Below, one piece after another: positions 1-6,965 of a stretch of 8,878 bases of DNA (the stretch's first letter is position 1; each line of letters begins with the position of its first letter). Under the pieces are notes generated by a model that saw only the letters and a program-made list of their open reading frames with translations, was not told the DNA's origin and did not search any database. Position numbers and translations under genes: made by a program. The DNA is taken from positions 1-8,878 of the forward strand of contig CALGGD010000368.1 in assembly GCA_937916185.1 (NCBI GenBank). Direction: 5' to 3'. The stretch comes from an uncultured Oxalobacter sp. Lineage in GTDB: Bacteria; Pseudomonadota; Gammaproteobacteria; Burkholderiales; Burkholderiaceae_D.

Positions 1-477
1 GCGGGTTTCATCATACTGGTCTGCGGCACGTTCGATATAAGGCGGCAAAGGCAGATGCCCATGGGATTCCAGCACATCAAAGACATTTTCAGGGAACCCC
101 AAGATAAAAAACTCTCCTTGACGCCCCTCAACCTTCACAGGCAACTCATCATCAATCAGCACCATACTGCCGTCTTTCGGTGATTTGGATGCCCGGATTT
201 TCGCCAAGGCAGACCGGTTGCCCAGAATCCGCTCAATCAGGATTTCAATCCTGCCTCCCGACTGCTTTGAACCATAAAAACGCGCTTTCAGCACCTTAGT
301 GTCATTGAAGACCAGCAGGTCGCCCGGTTCAAGGAAATCCAGCAATTGACGGAAATGGCAATCCGTCAGACTGCGGTCCCCAACAACCAGCAGACGCGAA
401 GCACTGCGCTGCTCAAGCGGCACTTGGGCAATCAGTTCTTTTGGCAGATTGAAATCAAAATCGGAAAGTGTGTACAT
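1..477 (-). CDS. queA: tRNA S-adenosylmethionine:ribosyltransferase-isomerase, partial (5' part)
   Basis: QueA moves the ribosyl group of S-adenosylmethionine onto preQ1 at the wobble position of queuosine tRNAs, giving epoxyqueuosine; it is cytosolic. Reading the minus strand from ATG at 477-475 gives 159 uninterrupted codons to the window edge. The usual protein is about 340-360 residues, so roughly the N-terminal 45% is here. The start reads [29 protein letters not shown], then [11 protein letters not shown] near residues 57-67 and [19 protein letters not shown] at the edge, all characteristic of the family. There is no clear Shine-Dalgarno site, but the start matches the usual N-terminus and no earlier residues are expected. 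It is divergent from recG. Family assignment is firm; only completeness is unknown. Confidence 0.95.
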   Translation of the reverse strand, partial: MYTLSDFDFNLPKELIAQVPLEQRSASRLLVVGDRSLTDCHFRQLLDFLEPGDLLVFNDTKVLKARFYGSKQSGGRIEILIERILGNRSALAKIRASKSPKDGSMVLIDDELPVKVEGRQGEFFILGFPENVFDVLESHGHLPLPPYIERAADQYDETR

Positions 478-528
478 ACGGCAATATACTGAGACCAACC
501 TTGGAAACCGGACTATCCCGAGAACGCA

Positions 529-557
529 AGTATAGCGGTGTTTGACAATGCCGGTAA
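529..557 (-). promoter_or_regulatory. candidate sigma-70 promoter for queA
   Basis: On the minus strand, TATACT (534-529) matches the -10 consensus at 5 of 6 positions. Seventeen bases upstream lies TTACCG (557-552), a weak -35 with 3 of 6 matches. Transcription would begin near 522, giving a leader of about 45 bases before the queA ATG at 477. This was read by eye in the 203-base divergent queA-recG gap. The position is plausible, but the -35 is poor. Confidence 0.3.
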
Positions 558-680
558 GGCATCTGACCCTGCTTTTCCTGAAGAGGGATTGATCCGTGAT
601 GTTCCGCGAAAAATGCCTGATAATAATAACGGTATCCGATATTTTATCCTGCATTGTCTTTCAACCACTGACATCGCCTT

Positions 681-2705
681 ATGGACAGACTCAAAAAGTT
701 AGGCATCCACTCAATGATGGACTGCGTCCTCCATCTTCCGATGCGTTATGAGGATGAGACCCGGGTGACTGCAATCCGGGATGCCTGCCGTCATCCTGCC
801 GGTGCTGTGCAGATTGAAGGAACCATCCTGCGCAGCGAGGTTCAATACCGCCCTAGGAAACAGCTGCTGGTCACCGTGGCGGATGATACGGGTGAAATCT
901 CTTTACGGTTCATCCATTTTTATGGCAGCCAAGTTAGGCAGCTTGCTTCTGGCAAACGCATCCGTGCCCGTGGTGAGCCAAAAGGCGGTTTTTTCGGAAC
1001 AGAAATCATCCATCCTGTTTACCATATGGTTTCCGGAAACACCCCCCTGCCGACTGAGCTGACTCCCGTCTATCCGGCAAGTGAAGGCATTTCACAGAAA
1101 ACCCTGCGCAGGCATATCGATACCGCACTCAATGATGCTCCCCTGACCGATACATTACCGGAAGCTTTGCTCAAAACCCTGAAACTGCCAGGCTTTGAAC
1201 GTTCCATCCGTTTCCTGCACCATCCTGCAGCCGATGCTGATGTTGTGGCATTGTCTGAACGCAGCCATCCAGCATGGCAACGCATCAAATTCGATGAACT
1301 GCTTGCCCAGCAGCTGTCCATGAGAAGGGCACGGATGGCAAGACGGCGGCAAAAAGCCCCTCCTTTCCTGACCGTGGGAAAGCATACCCGGCAGTTCCTT
1401 GACCGGCTGCCATTCAGGCTGACCGCCGCCCAACAGAAAGCGCTGGATGAAATCAGGTGGGATCTGAGGGGAAGTTATCCAATGCAACGGCTGCTTCAAG
1501 GGGATGTCGGCAGTGGCAAGACGGTGGTTTCGGCACTGGCTGCCTTACAGGCCATCGACAGTGGTCATCAGGTGGCACTGATGGCCCCCACTGAAATCCT
1601 CGCTGAACAGCATTACCTGCGGATTTCTGAATGGCTGACGCCTATCGGCATTCCTGTTGCCTGGCTCAATGGCAGTATGAAGAAGAAAGAACGTACACCA
1701 ATCCTGGAAACCATCGCCTCAGGTGACGCCCATCTTGTTGTAGGCACCCATGCGTTGATCCAGGATACGGTATCATTTGCCCGGCTTGGGCTTGTCATCA
1801 TCGATGAACAGCACCGCTTCGGTGTCGGGCAACGCCTGATGCTGAGGAATAAAGGCAACGGTGACCATACCCTGCCCCATCAGTTGATGATGAGTGCCAC
1901 ACCGATTCCCCGCACGTTGGCAATGACTTTCTACGCCGACCTTGATGTATCCGTCATTGATGAACTGCCACCTGGACGCACCCCTGTCCTGACGCGCCTG
2001 ATTGATGACAGCCGCCGTGATGAGGTCATCGGCAGGATACATGCCGCCGCCCAGCAGGGGCGTCAGGTTTATTGGGTCTGCCCATTGATTGAAGAATCAG
2101 AAACGCTTGAACTGCAGAATGCCGTCGAGACCCACGAACGGCTGACAGAGGCACTTGCCGGGCTGAATGTCGGGTTGCTGCATGGCAGGATGAAGCCTGC
2201 TGAGAAACAGGCGGTCATGTCTGCTTTCCAGTCTGGTGAAATCCATGTACTGGTCGCAACCACTGTCATTGAGGTCGGTGTTGATGTACCCAATGCCTCG
2301 TTGATGATCATTGAACATGCTGAGCGGTTCGGTCTTTCCCAGCTCCACCAGTTGAGGGGACGGGTCGGCAGGGGGAATGCCGCCAGTGTCTGCCTGCTGC
2401 TTTATCAGAAGCCTTTGGGACAGGTCGCCAGACAGCGTCTTGGCATCATGCGGGAAACAACCGATGGTTTCCAGATTGCACAGAAAGACCTTGAGATACG
2501 TGGCCCAGGCGAATTTCTTGGCGCCCGGCAGTCAGGACAGCAGATGCTGCGGTTCGCCGACCTTGAACGGGACGGACCGCTCATTGATATGGCAGCGGAC
2601 ACCGCGCAGAAACTGCTGACAGGACAGCTGCCCGACAGCGAATCCATTATCAATGCCCATCTTGACCGGTGGCTGAGCAACCGTGAGGAATTCCTGAATG
2701 TCTGA
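681..2705 (+). CDS. recG: ATP-dependent DNA helicase RecG
   Basis: RecG is a monomeric double-strand DNA translocase that remodels stalled forks, Holliday junctions and D-/R-loops. The 674-residue product has the wedge (OB-fold) domain at about 25-170. Helicase motifs follow in order: Walker A GDVGSGKT (274-281), APTEILAEQ (302-310), DEQH (375-378), SATPIPRT (405-412), ATTVIEVGVDVPNA (526-539) and QLRGRVGRG (557-565). The C-terminal RecG block GPGEFLGARQSG is at 608-619. Escherichia coli RecG has 693 residues, and this protein begins directly at the RLKKLGIHSMMDCVLHLP region, so about 20 N-terminal residues are missing. An in-frame TGA at 669-671 blocks any longer start, and no Shine-Dalgarno site precedes the ATG. 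It is divergent from queA and its last 8 bases overlap ubiA. The function is certain; the exact start is less so. Confidence 0.97.
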   Translation: MDRLKKLGIHSMMDCVLHLPMRYEDETRVTAIRDACRHPAGAVQIEGTILRSEVQYRPRKQLLVTVADDTGEISLRFIHFYGSQVRQLASGKRIRARGEPKGGFFGTEIIHPVYHMVSGNTPLPTELTPVYPASEGISQKTLRRHIDTALNDAPLTDTLPEALLKTLKLPGFERSIRFLHHPAADADVVALSERSHPAWQRIKFDELLAQQLSMRRARMARRRQKAPPFLTVGKHTRQFLDRLPFRLTAAQQKALDEIRWDLRGSYPMQRLLQGDVGSGKTVVSALAALQAIDSGHQVALMAPTEILAEQHYLRISEWLTPIGIPVAWLNGSMKKKERTPILETIASGDAHLVVGTHALIQDTVSFARLGLVIIDEQHRFGVGQRLMLRNKGNGDHTLPHQLMMSATPIPRTLAMTFYADLDVSVIDELPPGRTPVLTRLIDDSRRDEVIGRIHAAAQQGRQVYWVCPLIEESETLELQNAVETHERLTEALAGLNVGLLHGRMKPAEKQAVMSAFQSGEIHVLVATTVIEVGVDVPNASLMIIEHAERFGLSQLHQLRGRVGRGNAASVCLLLYQKPLGQVARQRLGIMRETTDGFQIAQKDLEIRGPGEFLGARQSGQQMLRFADLERDGPLIDMAADTAQKLLTGQLPDSESIINAHLDRWLSNREEFLNV

Positions 2706-3591
2706 CAACAGGACACCATCCATGACAGGGAAACCGCCATCACGCCTGACCCTTTACTGCCAGCTTGTCCGGTTGGACAGGCCCATCGGTTCGCTGCTCC
2801 TCCTCTGGCCTACATTGGGCGCCCTCTGGCTGGCATCGGAAGGACTGCCTGCCATCCTGCATCTCATCATCTTCACCCTGGGGACTTTCCTGATGCGGTC
2901 AGCAGGCTGCGCAATCAACGATTATCTGGACAGGGATATTGATGGGCACGTCAAACGGACCAAGAACAGGGTATTGGCAACCGGACTGGTGAAACCCAAA
3001 GAAGCGCTTTGGGTCACTGCCCTACTTGCTTTTGCGGCTTTCCTGCTGGCTCTTCCCCTCAACCGGCTGACAATCGCTCTCTCTGTTGCAGCGGCGTTCA
3101 TCGCCGGGGTTTACCCCTTGTTCAAGCGGTTCTTTCCCCTTCCCCAAGCCTGGTTGGGTCTTGCTTTCGGATTCGGCATTCCGATGGCATATGCCGCTGT
3201 CCAGGAAACCGTGCCTTGGACAGCATGGCTGCTGCTTGCCGCCAATATTTTCTGGACCCTTGCCTATGATACGGAATATGCCATCGCAGACCGGGATGAT
3301 GACCTGAAGCTCGGCCTTCAGACATCCGCCATCACTTTTGGGCGGTTTGACATCGCTGCCATCATGTTCTGTTACCTCCTGGCAATGGTTCTCACCCTGT
3401 TCATCGGCTGGCAGGCAGGACTGGGCGGATGGGCTCTCGCCGGCTGGTTTGGCGCCCTTGCCTGTGTCATTCATCATTGGTATCTGATACGCCATCGTGA
3501 CAGGCAGGATTGCCTTGCCGCATTCCACCATAACAACTGGCTGGGATTTTCTCTGTTTATCGGGATTGTGCTGGACTATACTCTGCGTTAA
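2698..3591 (+). CDS. ubiA: 4-hydroxybenzoate polyprenyltransferase
   Basis: UbiA attaches the polyprenyl tail to 4-hydroxybenzoate, the first membrane-bound step of ubiquinone synthesis, in the inner membrane and with Mg2+. The 297-residue product is close to the usual 290. Two aspartate-rich metal/diphosphate sites are intact: NDYLDRDIDGHVKRTKNR at residues 74-91 (N74, D75, D78, D82, R87, R91), and DTEYAIADRDDD at 191-202. Between and around them are about eight or nine hydrophobic segments, as expected for the UbiA superfamily. The EYAIADR wording favours UbiA over heme O synthase, chlorophyll synthase or MenA. The start at 2698 is supported by GAGGA at 2685-2689, 8 bases upstream, inside the end of recG. 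The 8-base overlap suggests co-transcription and translational coupling. No terminator is visible after the stop. Confidence 0.96.
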   Translation: MSDNRTPSMTGKPPSRLTLYCQLVRLDRPIGSLLLLWPTLGALWLASEGLPAILHLIIFTLGTFLMRSAGCAINDYLDRDIDGHVKRTKNRVLATGLVKPKEALWVTALLAFAAFLLALPLNRLTIALSVAAAFIAGVYPLFKRFFPLPQAWLGLAFGFGIPMAYAAVQETVPWTAWLLLAANIFWTLAYDTEYAIADRDDDLKLGLQTSAITFGRFDIAAIMFCYLLAMVLTLFIGWQAGLGGWALAGWFGALACVIHHWYLIRHRDRQDCLAAFHHNNWLGFSLFIGIVLDYTLR

Positions 3592-3700
3592 TATGGTCGT
3601 TATAGGGTCAATGGATAATACGGTATCAGATGTTCACCGGAATCCAGAGACTGTTTTTTGAAGTCGTTTCTGCATCACTTTTGATAGAAAGGATTGAATC

Positions 3701-4024
3701 ATGGAAACTCTCGAAAACGCAGGTCAGGCAAAAGACGGCATCATCGGCGGTCTGAAATCTATCGTCACCAGCGCTGAAGACAAAATTGCAGAAGTATATG
3801 ACAACAGCACCGTCCAGGCAGCAAAACAAAAACTGGAGGAAGTTGTTACTGAAGCAAAATTCTATGCCAAGCACTTAGAAGAACTTGCTGCTGAAAAGGC
3901 AAAGAAGGCTGCTGTCTGCGCTGTTGAAACCGCTAAGGAACATCCTGCAATGACTGCCGGGGTCATCGCCATTCTGGGTACACTGGCCGGTTTCCTTGTT
4001 GCCCGTTCGATTTATAAAAAATAA
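3701..4024 (+). CDS. DUF883 / ElaB-YqjD-type tail-anchored protein
   Basis: The 107-residue product has a long charged amphipathic region (about 5-80, rich in Ala, Lys and Glu, probably helical). A single C-terminal hydrophobic segment follows at about 84-103, ending in a basic tail ARSIYKK. EHPAMTAGVIAILGTLAGFLVARS matches the signature C-terminus of the DUF883 (ElaB/YqjD/YgaM) family. In Escherichia coli these proteins are inner-membrane C-tail-anchored, induced in stationary phase, and bind ribosomes; that role is known for YqjD and only inferred here. AAAGGA at 3688-3693, 7 bases before ATG, fixes the start. The gene is first in a tight three-gene cluster whose next member is a YqjE-like protein, the same order as yqjD-yqjE-yqjK. 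The 109-base gap after ubiA may hold its promoter, but no convincing -35/-10 pair is visible. Confidence 0.85.
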   Translation: METLENAGQAKDGIIGGLKSIVTSAEDKIAEVYDNSTVQAAKQKLEEVVTEAKFYAKHLEELAAEKAKKAAVCAVETAKEHPAMTAGVIAILGTLAGFLVARSIYKK

Positions 4025-4033
4025 ATCAGCCCT

Positions 4034-4414
4034 ATGGCACTGACAGACACTTTGTCCAAGATGGCAAGCTCCGTGCTTGCCATCGCAAAAAACCGGGCAG
4101 AGCTTGCCTCCATTGAACTGCAGGAGGAATTGGGCCGCATCATTGGCTACCTTATTTTTGCCGTTGCGGCTTTCTTCTGTATCTTTGTCGGCATTGTCAT
4201 GGCAGGGGTTTTTGTTGTTGTCCTATGTTGGGACACCTGCCGGATAGGTGCCCTTGGCGGAGTTACCGCTTTCTTCCTTATTGTCGGGATAATCTGTGCC
4301 TTGAAGCTGCGCAGCAGCCTCAAGAACAGACCGAAGATGCTGGCGAAAACCCGCGAGGAAATCGCAGGTGATATTGCGCACCTGAAGTCGTCAGTAAAGC
4401 CAGTTTCTGAATAA
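4034..4414 (+). CDS. YqjE-like phage holin superfamily III membrane protein
   Basis: The 126-residue product has an N-terminal amphipathic helix with NRAELASIELQEE (20-32), then two transmembrane segments (about 36-62 and 72-92). They are joined by a short loop containing WDTCR (67-71), and a charged C-terminal helix carries KTREEIAGDIAHLK. This arrangement, including the W-D-T-x-R loop and the T-R-E-E tail, fits the Phage_holin_3_6 family to which YqjE belongs. The holin name is historical: nothing here suggests a phage or a lysis function. It begins 9 bases after the DUF883 gene, has no recognisable Shine-Dalgarno site, and is probably translated by coupling to that gene. An internal ATG at 4061 has no better ribosome site. 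Confidence 0.85.
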   Translation: MALTDTLSKMASSVLAIAKNRAELASIELQEELGRIIGYLIFAVAAFFCIFVGIVMAGVFVVVLCWDTCRIGALGGVTAFFLIVGIICALKLRSSLKNRPKMLAKTREEIAGDIAHLKSSVKPVSE

Positions 4415-4427
4415 ACGGGGTTCACAG

Positions 4428-4847
4428 ATGGCAACCTCAAGAGAAGACCGTAAAAAAGAGCTCCTGGCTGAAGGAGTTCTTTTAAGGGAAGCGCTTGCCT
4501 TTCAAATCCAGACTGCAGTCCGTGGCCCCAATGCCATCACAAAAAGCGTCAAGCTTGTCAAGAAAATCAAATCTATCGGTGTAAAACCATTTGCCATTGG
4601 CGGTGGTGTACTGGGGTTGCTCCTGCTCAAGCCTTGGCGTTTCTTCTCCAAGAAAAAGCCGCCGGCTCCTGTACCGGCAAAGGAAAGCCTGATCACCAAA
4701 CTGGTCAGATATGGCAAGGCAATGTTTCCTGTTGCCCGTTTCATCATGGGGCTTGGGCAGTCAGCCAAGGCTGATGCCCCTTCATCCCAGGTTTTCTCTG
4801 TACTGCTTGAGAAAATCAACGGCCTGCTTTCGAAAAAAAACCGTTAA
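4428..4847 (+). CDS. basic membrane-associated protein, YqjK-like by position
   Basis: This 139-residue protein sits third after DUF883 and YqjE-like genes, the slot of yqjK in Escherichia coli. The N-terminus is a charged helix (SREDRKKELLAEGVLLREAL). A lysine-rich stretch (KSVKLVKKIKSIGVK, 39-53) follows, then a Gly/Leu hydrophobic segment (about 55-69), a KPWRFFSKKKPPAPVPAK linker (68-85), a second weakly hydrophobic stretch (about 98-110) and a basic end (SKKNR). The layout of a charged helix, one membrane segment and a basic amphipathic tail resembles YqjK, but it is longer and I see no strong residue match. I therefore give no gene symbol. GGGG at 4417-4420, 7 bases before ATG, is a weak ribosome site, and the gene starts 13 bases after the previous stop. 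The function is unknown; a role with its two neighbours at the inner membrane is inference. Confidence 0.75.
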   Translation: MATSREDRKKELLAEGVLLREALAFQIQTAVRGPNAITKSVKLVKKIKSIGVKPFAIGGGVLGLLLLKPWRFFSKKKPPAPVPAKESLITKLVRYGKAMFPVARFIMGLGQSAKADAPSSQVFSVLLEKINGLLSKKNR

Positions 4848-4869
4848 GCATCGAAGAGAACGGCTTTTT
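4841..4869 (+). terminator. weak rho-independent terminator-like hairpin
   Basis: CCGTT (4841-4845) pairs with AACGG (4859-4863) across a 13-base loop. An unpaired C and five T (4865-4869) follow, and the A-run before the left arm can pair partly with the T-run. The left arm includes the stop codon of the YqjK-like gene. A second AACGG at 4818-4822 could compete for the same CCGTT. The stem is short and the loop is large, so termination may be leaky. Confidence 0.35.
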
Positions 4870-4988
4870 GCGGTATCATAAAAGGCAGTTTCGAAGGCAA
4901 GAGACTACCGCCAAATTCCCCTTGACCATATGACAGTCCGAGACGTCCAACAGACGCCTGTGGCTATATCTTTGAACAGGAAAATATC

Positions 4989-5744
4989 ATGGCAATACAA
5001 GCAACAGAAGAATTCATCGAATGCTGGCAGGCGGCGGGTAACTGGCTCCAGCGGCAGGCAGAGGGTAAAAACCTCGCCTGGATGCGCGCAAACCTTGACG
5101 TGCCTCTCATGGAACATCTTTCCTTCCGCTTGGGAAACCAGCTCTTTTTCATCCGTGTCACCGATGCGGATGACCTTATCGAATCACCAGGCACCCAAGA
5201 AGACCTGATGAAAATCGCAGAAGCCTGCAACGGCCATGCATGCCTGATGCCCATGCGTTTCAACTTTGGCACATGGCTGCCAGCCAACAAAGGCTGGGGA
5301 CTGGTTTCCGCGAAAGATGGCTCTGCCATCAACCCGCCAGACCTCGTCACGGATGAGAAAATTGAACTGACGGACTGGGAACTGCATGATTTCGCCGTCC
5401 AGGCTGCCCGTATGCATCTCATCAAGGAAGGTGAACAGATCCTCGCAGCCAACAGCAACCCTGAGCTGCAGCCATCCATCTGGCTCGGTGGTGAACAGGG
5501 CACCCAATGGGTCGTCGTCCAGGCAGTCCGCTGGCCCGAAGAAGCCAAGATTCCGGCAAACATCAAGGAAATCGAGGCGAATTACAAGAACAAGAATGCC
5601 AGTGGCAATTTTGCCTATGTGCTTTTTGCCAACGAAAAACAGGACATAAACACCCCTCTGAAAGAAGGCGAAAAGCCCCTGCCGATCTATCGCGGCGACA
5701 AGGTTTACATCAGCTGGTCCGGACTGTGTGACATCAACGAATAA
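4989..5744 (+). CDS. conserved-looking protein of unknown function (251 aa)
   Basis: I do not recognise the family. The 251-residue product is soluble-looking: no signal peptide, no membrane segment, mixed polar content and many tryptophans (W13, W19, W31, W96, W103, W130, W165, W174, W182, W243). The C-terminal half looks like a compact alpha/beta domain. A helix (DWELHDFAVQAARMHLIKEG, 129-148) is followed by strand-like PSIWLGG, TQWVVVQAVRWPEEAK, SGNFAYVLFAN and a closing YRGDKVYISWSGL (234-246). AGGA at 4978-4981, 7 bases before ATG, supports the start. It lies 141 bases after the yqj-like cluster and 12 bases before a second unknown gene, with which it shares the terminator at 6046. Codon use resembles the neighbours, so recent transfer is not suggested. 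It is a real gene by length, ribosome site and domain-like sequence. Confidence 0.8.
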   Translation: MAIQATEEFIECWQAAGNWLQRQAEGKNLAWMRANLDVPLMEHLSFRLGNQLFFIRVTDADDLIESPGTQEDLMKIAEACNGHACLMPMRFNFGTWLPANKGWGLVSAKDGSAINPPDLVTDEKIELTDWELHDFAVQAARMHLIKEGEQILAANSNPELQPSIWLGGEQGTQWVVVQAVRWPEEAKIPANIKEIEANYKNKNASGNFAYVLFANEKQDINTPLKEGEKPLPIYRGDKVYISWSGLCDINE

Positions 5745-5756
5745 CAGGAGGAAAAC

Positions 5757-6014
5757 ATGCAGGAAGTCTCAAAAATGCGTGCCATGATCACCCGTTATGG
5801 TGAATTCAAGGGCATCTATACGGTTGACATGTTCTATCAGGGGAAAATCCCTTATGCGGTCTTTGAATGGGCGGAGGATTCCTCTGCGGAAAATCTCAAA
5901 CCGCTGTATAAGGTCCGCCTGGATCCCCGTGCCATTACAGAAGTCCCTTCGCCGACCCCACAGCTGAAATACCAGTACCGCCTTTCCATTGAAGACCCCC
6001 GTCCAGCTGACTGA
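5757..6014 (+). CDS. small protein of unknown function (85 aa)
   Basis: The family is not recognised. The 85-residue product is polar and has no membrane segment. It appears beta-rich: RAMITRYGEFKGIYTVDMFYQGKIPYAVFEW would form several strands, followed by LYKVRLDPRAITEV and a proline-rich end (EVPSPTPQLKYQYRLSIEDPRPAD). The evidence for translation is strong: a perfect AGGAGG at 5746-5751 sits 5 bases before ATG, and the gene begins 12 bases after the 251-residue unknown gene. A strong terminator begins 31 bases after its stop. An internal Met at codon 7 lacks a ribosome site. The two genes are almost certainly one transcript and may work together, which is inference from spacing only. Confidence 0.75.
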   Translation: MQEVSKMRAMITRYGEFKGIYTVDMFYQGKIPYAVFEWAEDSSAENLKPLYKVRLDPRAITEVPSPTPQLKYQYRLSIEDPRPAD

Positions 6015-6045
6015 GAAATGGACTGAATGGATTTTTTGGACAGCT

Positions 6046-6085
6046 GTGCCACAACCTTTCCAGGAAGGTTGTGGCACTTCTGTTT
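6046..6085 (+). terminator. rho-independent terminator of the two-gene unknown unit
   Basis: A perfect 13-bp stem is formed by GTGCCACAACCTT (6046-6058) and AAGGTTGTGGCAC (6065-6077), with a 6-base loop TCCAGG. TTCTGTTT (6078-6085) follows as an imperfect U-tract. It lies 31 bases after the stop of the 85-residue gene. Read on the minus strand, the hairpin is followed by a purine-rich sequence with no T-run, so it should act mainly on plus-strand transcripts and not on yggS. Confidence 0.8.
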
Positions 6086-6135
6086 GGAAGGGAGCCGCCC
6101 TTTCAATGCGCCTGACAGCCTGATACCAGAACCAT

Positions 6136-6843
6136 TCACCTGTTGGCATAATCACGGACGCCGAAAATGGCTGTACCGATACGGACAATGGTGGCGCCTT
6201 CCTGGATAGCTGGCACCATGTCAGCAGACATCCCCATGGAAAGGGTATCCACTCCGAACCCGTTTTCCTTAAGCAGGTTGAACAGGGCTTTCATCGCTTT
6301 GAACGGCTCATGCTGTTTCACAGGATCCATCTCAGGTTCTGGAATCGCCATCAATCCCCGTAATTTCACATTGGGATATTCACTGACCGCTTTCGCCAAA
6401 GACAGAACCTCTTCAGGCGCCACACCGCTTTTGCTCGCCTCTCCACTGATATTCACCTGGAGGCAGATATTGATGGGTTTCATCCCTTCCGGGCGCTGGT
6501 CTGACAGCCTTTTGGCAATGCGTTCCCGGTCAACCGCATGCACCCAGTCAAAATTTTCAGCAATAGGACGGGTCTTATTGCTCTGAACCGGTCCAATGAA
6601 ATGCCATTCCAATTTGAGGTCTGGACGCAGGCTGCGGACAGCACGGATTTTCTCAACGCCTTCCTGCCCATAATTCTCACCGAAAGCCCGTTGCCCGGCA
6701 TCTGCCGCCTCAATCACCGCATTGACCGGCTTGGTCTTGGATACCGCCAACAGCTGGATACTGTCAGGATTACGTTCACACTGCACCGCAGTCTGAACAA
6801 TCTGCTGTTGGACACGTTTCAGGGAATCAATAATGGAAGACAT
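6136..6843 (-). CDS. yggS: YggS family pyridoxal phosphate homeostasis protein (PLPBP)
   Basis: YggS/PLPBP is a cytosolic PLP-binding protein with the fold of the N-terminal domain of alanine racemase. It buffers free PLP and affects amino-acid and keto-acid pools, and has no established enzyme activity. With ATG at 6843 the product is 235 residues, against 234 in Escherichia coli. The PLP lysine falls at K36 in LLAVSKTKP, as in YggS. Further signatures are FGENYGQEG (54-62), WHFIGPVQSNK (80-90), NISGEASKSG (131-140), RGLMAIPEP (162-170), LSMGMSADM (201-209) and RIGTAIFGVR (221-230). An in-frame ATG at 6972 would add 43 residues of non-homologous, hydrophobic sequence, run into the divergent gene and lie upstream of the TATAAT at 6880. 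I reject it. There is no clear Shine-Dalgarno site. Confidence 0.95.
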   Translation of the reverse strand: MSSIIDSLKRVQQQIVQTAVQCERNPDSIQLLAVSKTKPVNAVIEAADAGQRAFGENYGQEGVEKIRAVRSLRPDLKLEWHFIGPVQSNKTRPIAENFDWVHAVDRERIAKRLSDQRPEGMKPINICLQVNISGEASKSGVAPEEVLSLAKAVSEYPNVKLRGLMAIPEPEMDPVKQHEPFKAMKALFNLLKENGFGVDTLSMGMSADMVPAIQEGATIVRIGTAIFGVRDYANR

Positions 6844-6874
6844 GGCAGACAACCAGAAAAACAAACAGATGCCC

Positions 6875-6880
6875 ATTATA
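6875..6880 (-). promoter_or_regulatory. candidate -10 box for yggS
   Basis: A perfect TATAAT on the minus strand (6880-6875) lies 31 bases before the yggS ATG, predicting a start near 6868 and a leader of about 25 bases. No good TTGACA-like element lies 16-18 bases upstream, so the promoter may be weak or activator-dependent. Its position supports the 6843 start over 6972. Confidence 0.4.
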
Positions 6881-6965
6881 AGACGCTGTTGCCACGCATC
6901 ATAGCCAGCCGCATGGATATGCCGTATGATGTCCCTATCTTTCTGAATGCTAAAGGAATCCTGAA

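Noticed and set aside
542..570. TTGACA (542-547) as a recG -35 box
   Set aside because: Seventeen bases downstream is GACCCT, which matches the -10 consensus at only two positions; 16 and 18 base spacings are no better.
3022..3531. 169-codon open frame on the minus strand inside ubiA
   Set aside because: It is a reverse-strand shadow of a clear ubiA gene; it has no ribosome site and a low-complexity polar composition.
4034..4414. Prophage holin or lysis cassette
   Set aside because: The protein is holin-like only by family name. Its neighbours are DUF883 and a YqjK-like gene, with no endolysin, spanin or phage structural genes nearby.
4964..5566. 200-codon minus-strand open frame opposite the 251-residue gene
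   Set aside because: The plus-strand gene has a good ribosome site, domain-like sequence and an operon partner. The antisense product is rich in Ser, Arg and Cys, as expected for a shadow frame.
5769..6188. 139-codon minus-strand open frame spanning the terminator at 6046-6077
   Set aside because: It crosses a strong hairpin, overlaps the end of yggS and lies opposite a gene with a perfect AGGAGG; no recognisable protein features.
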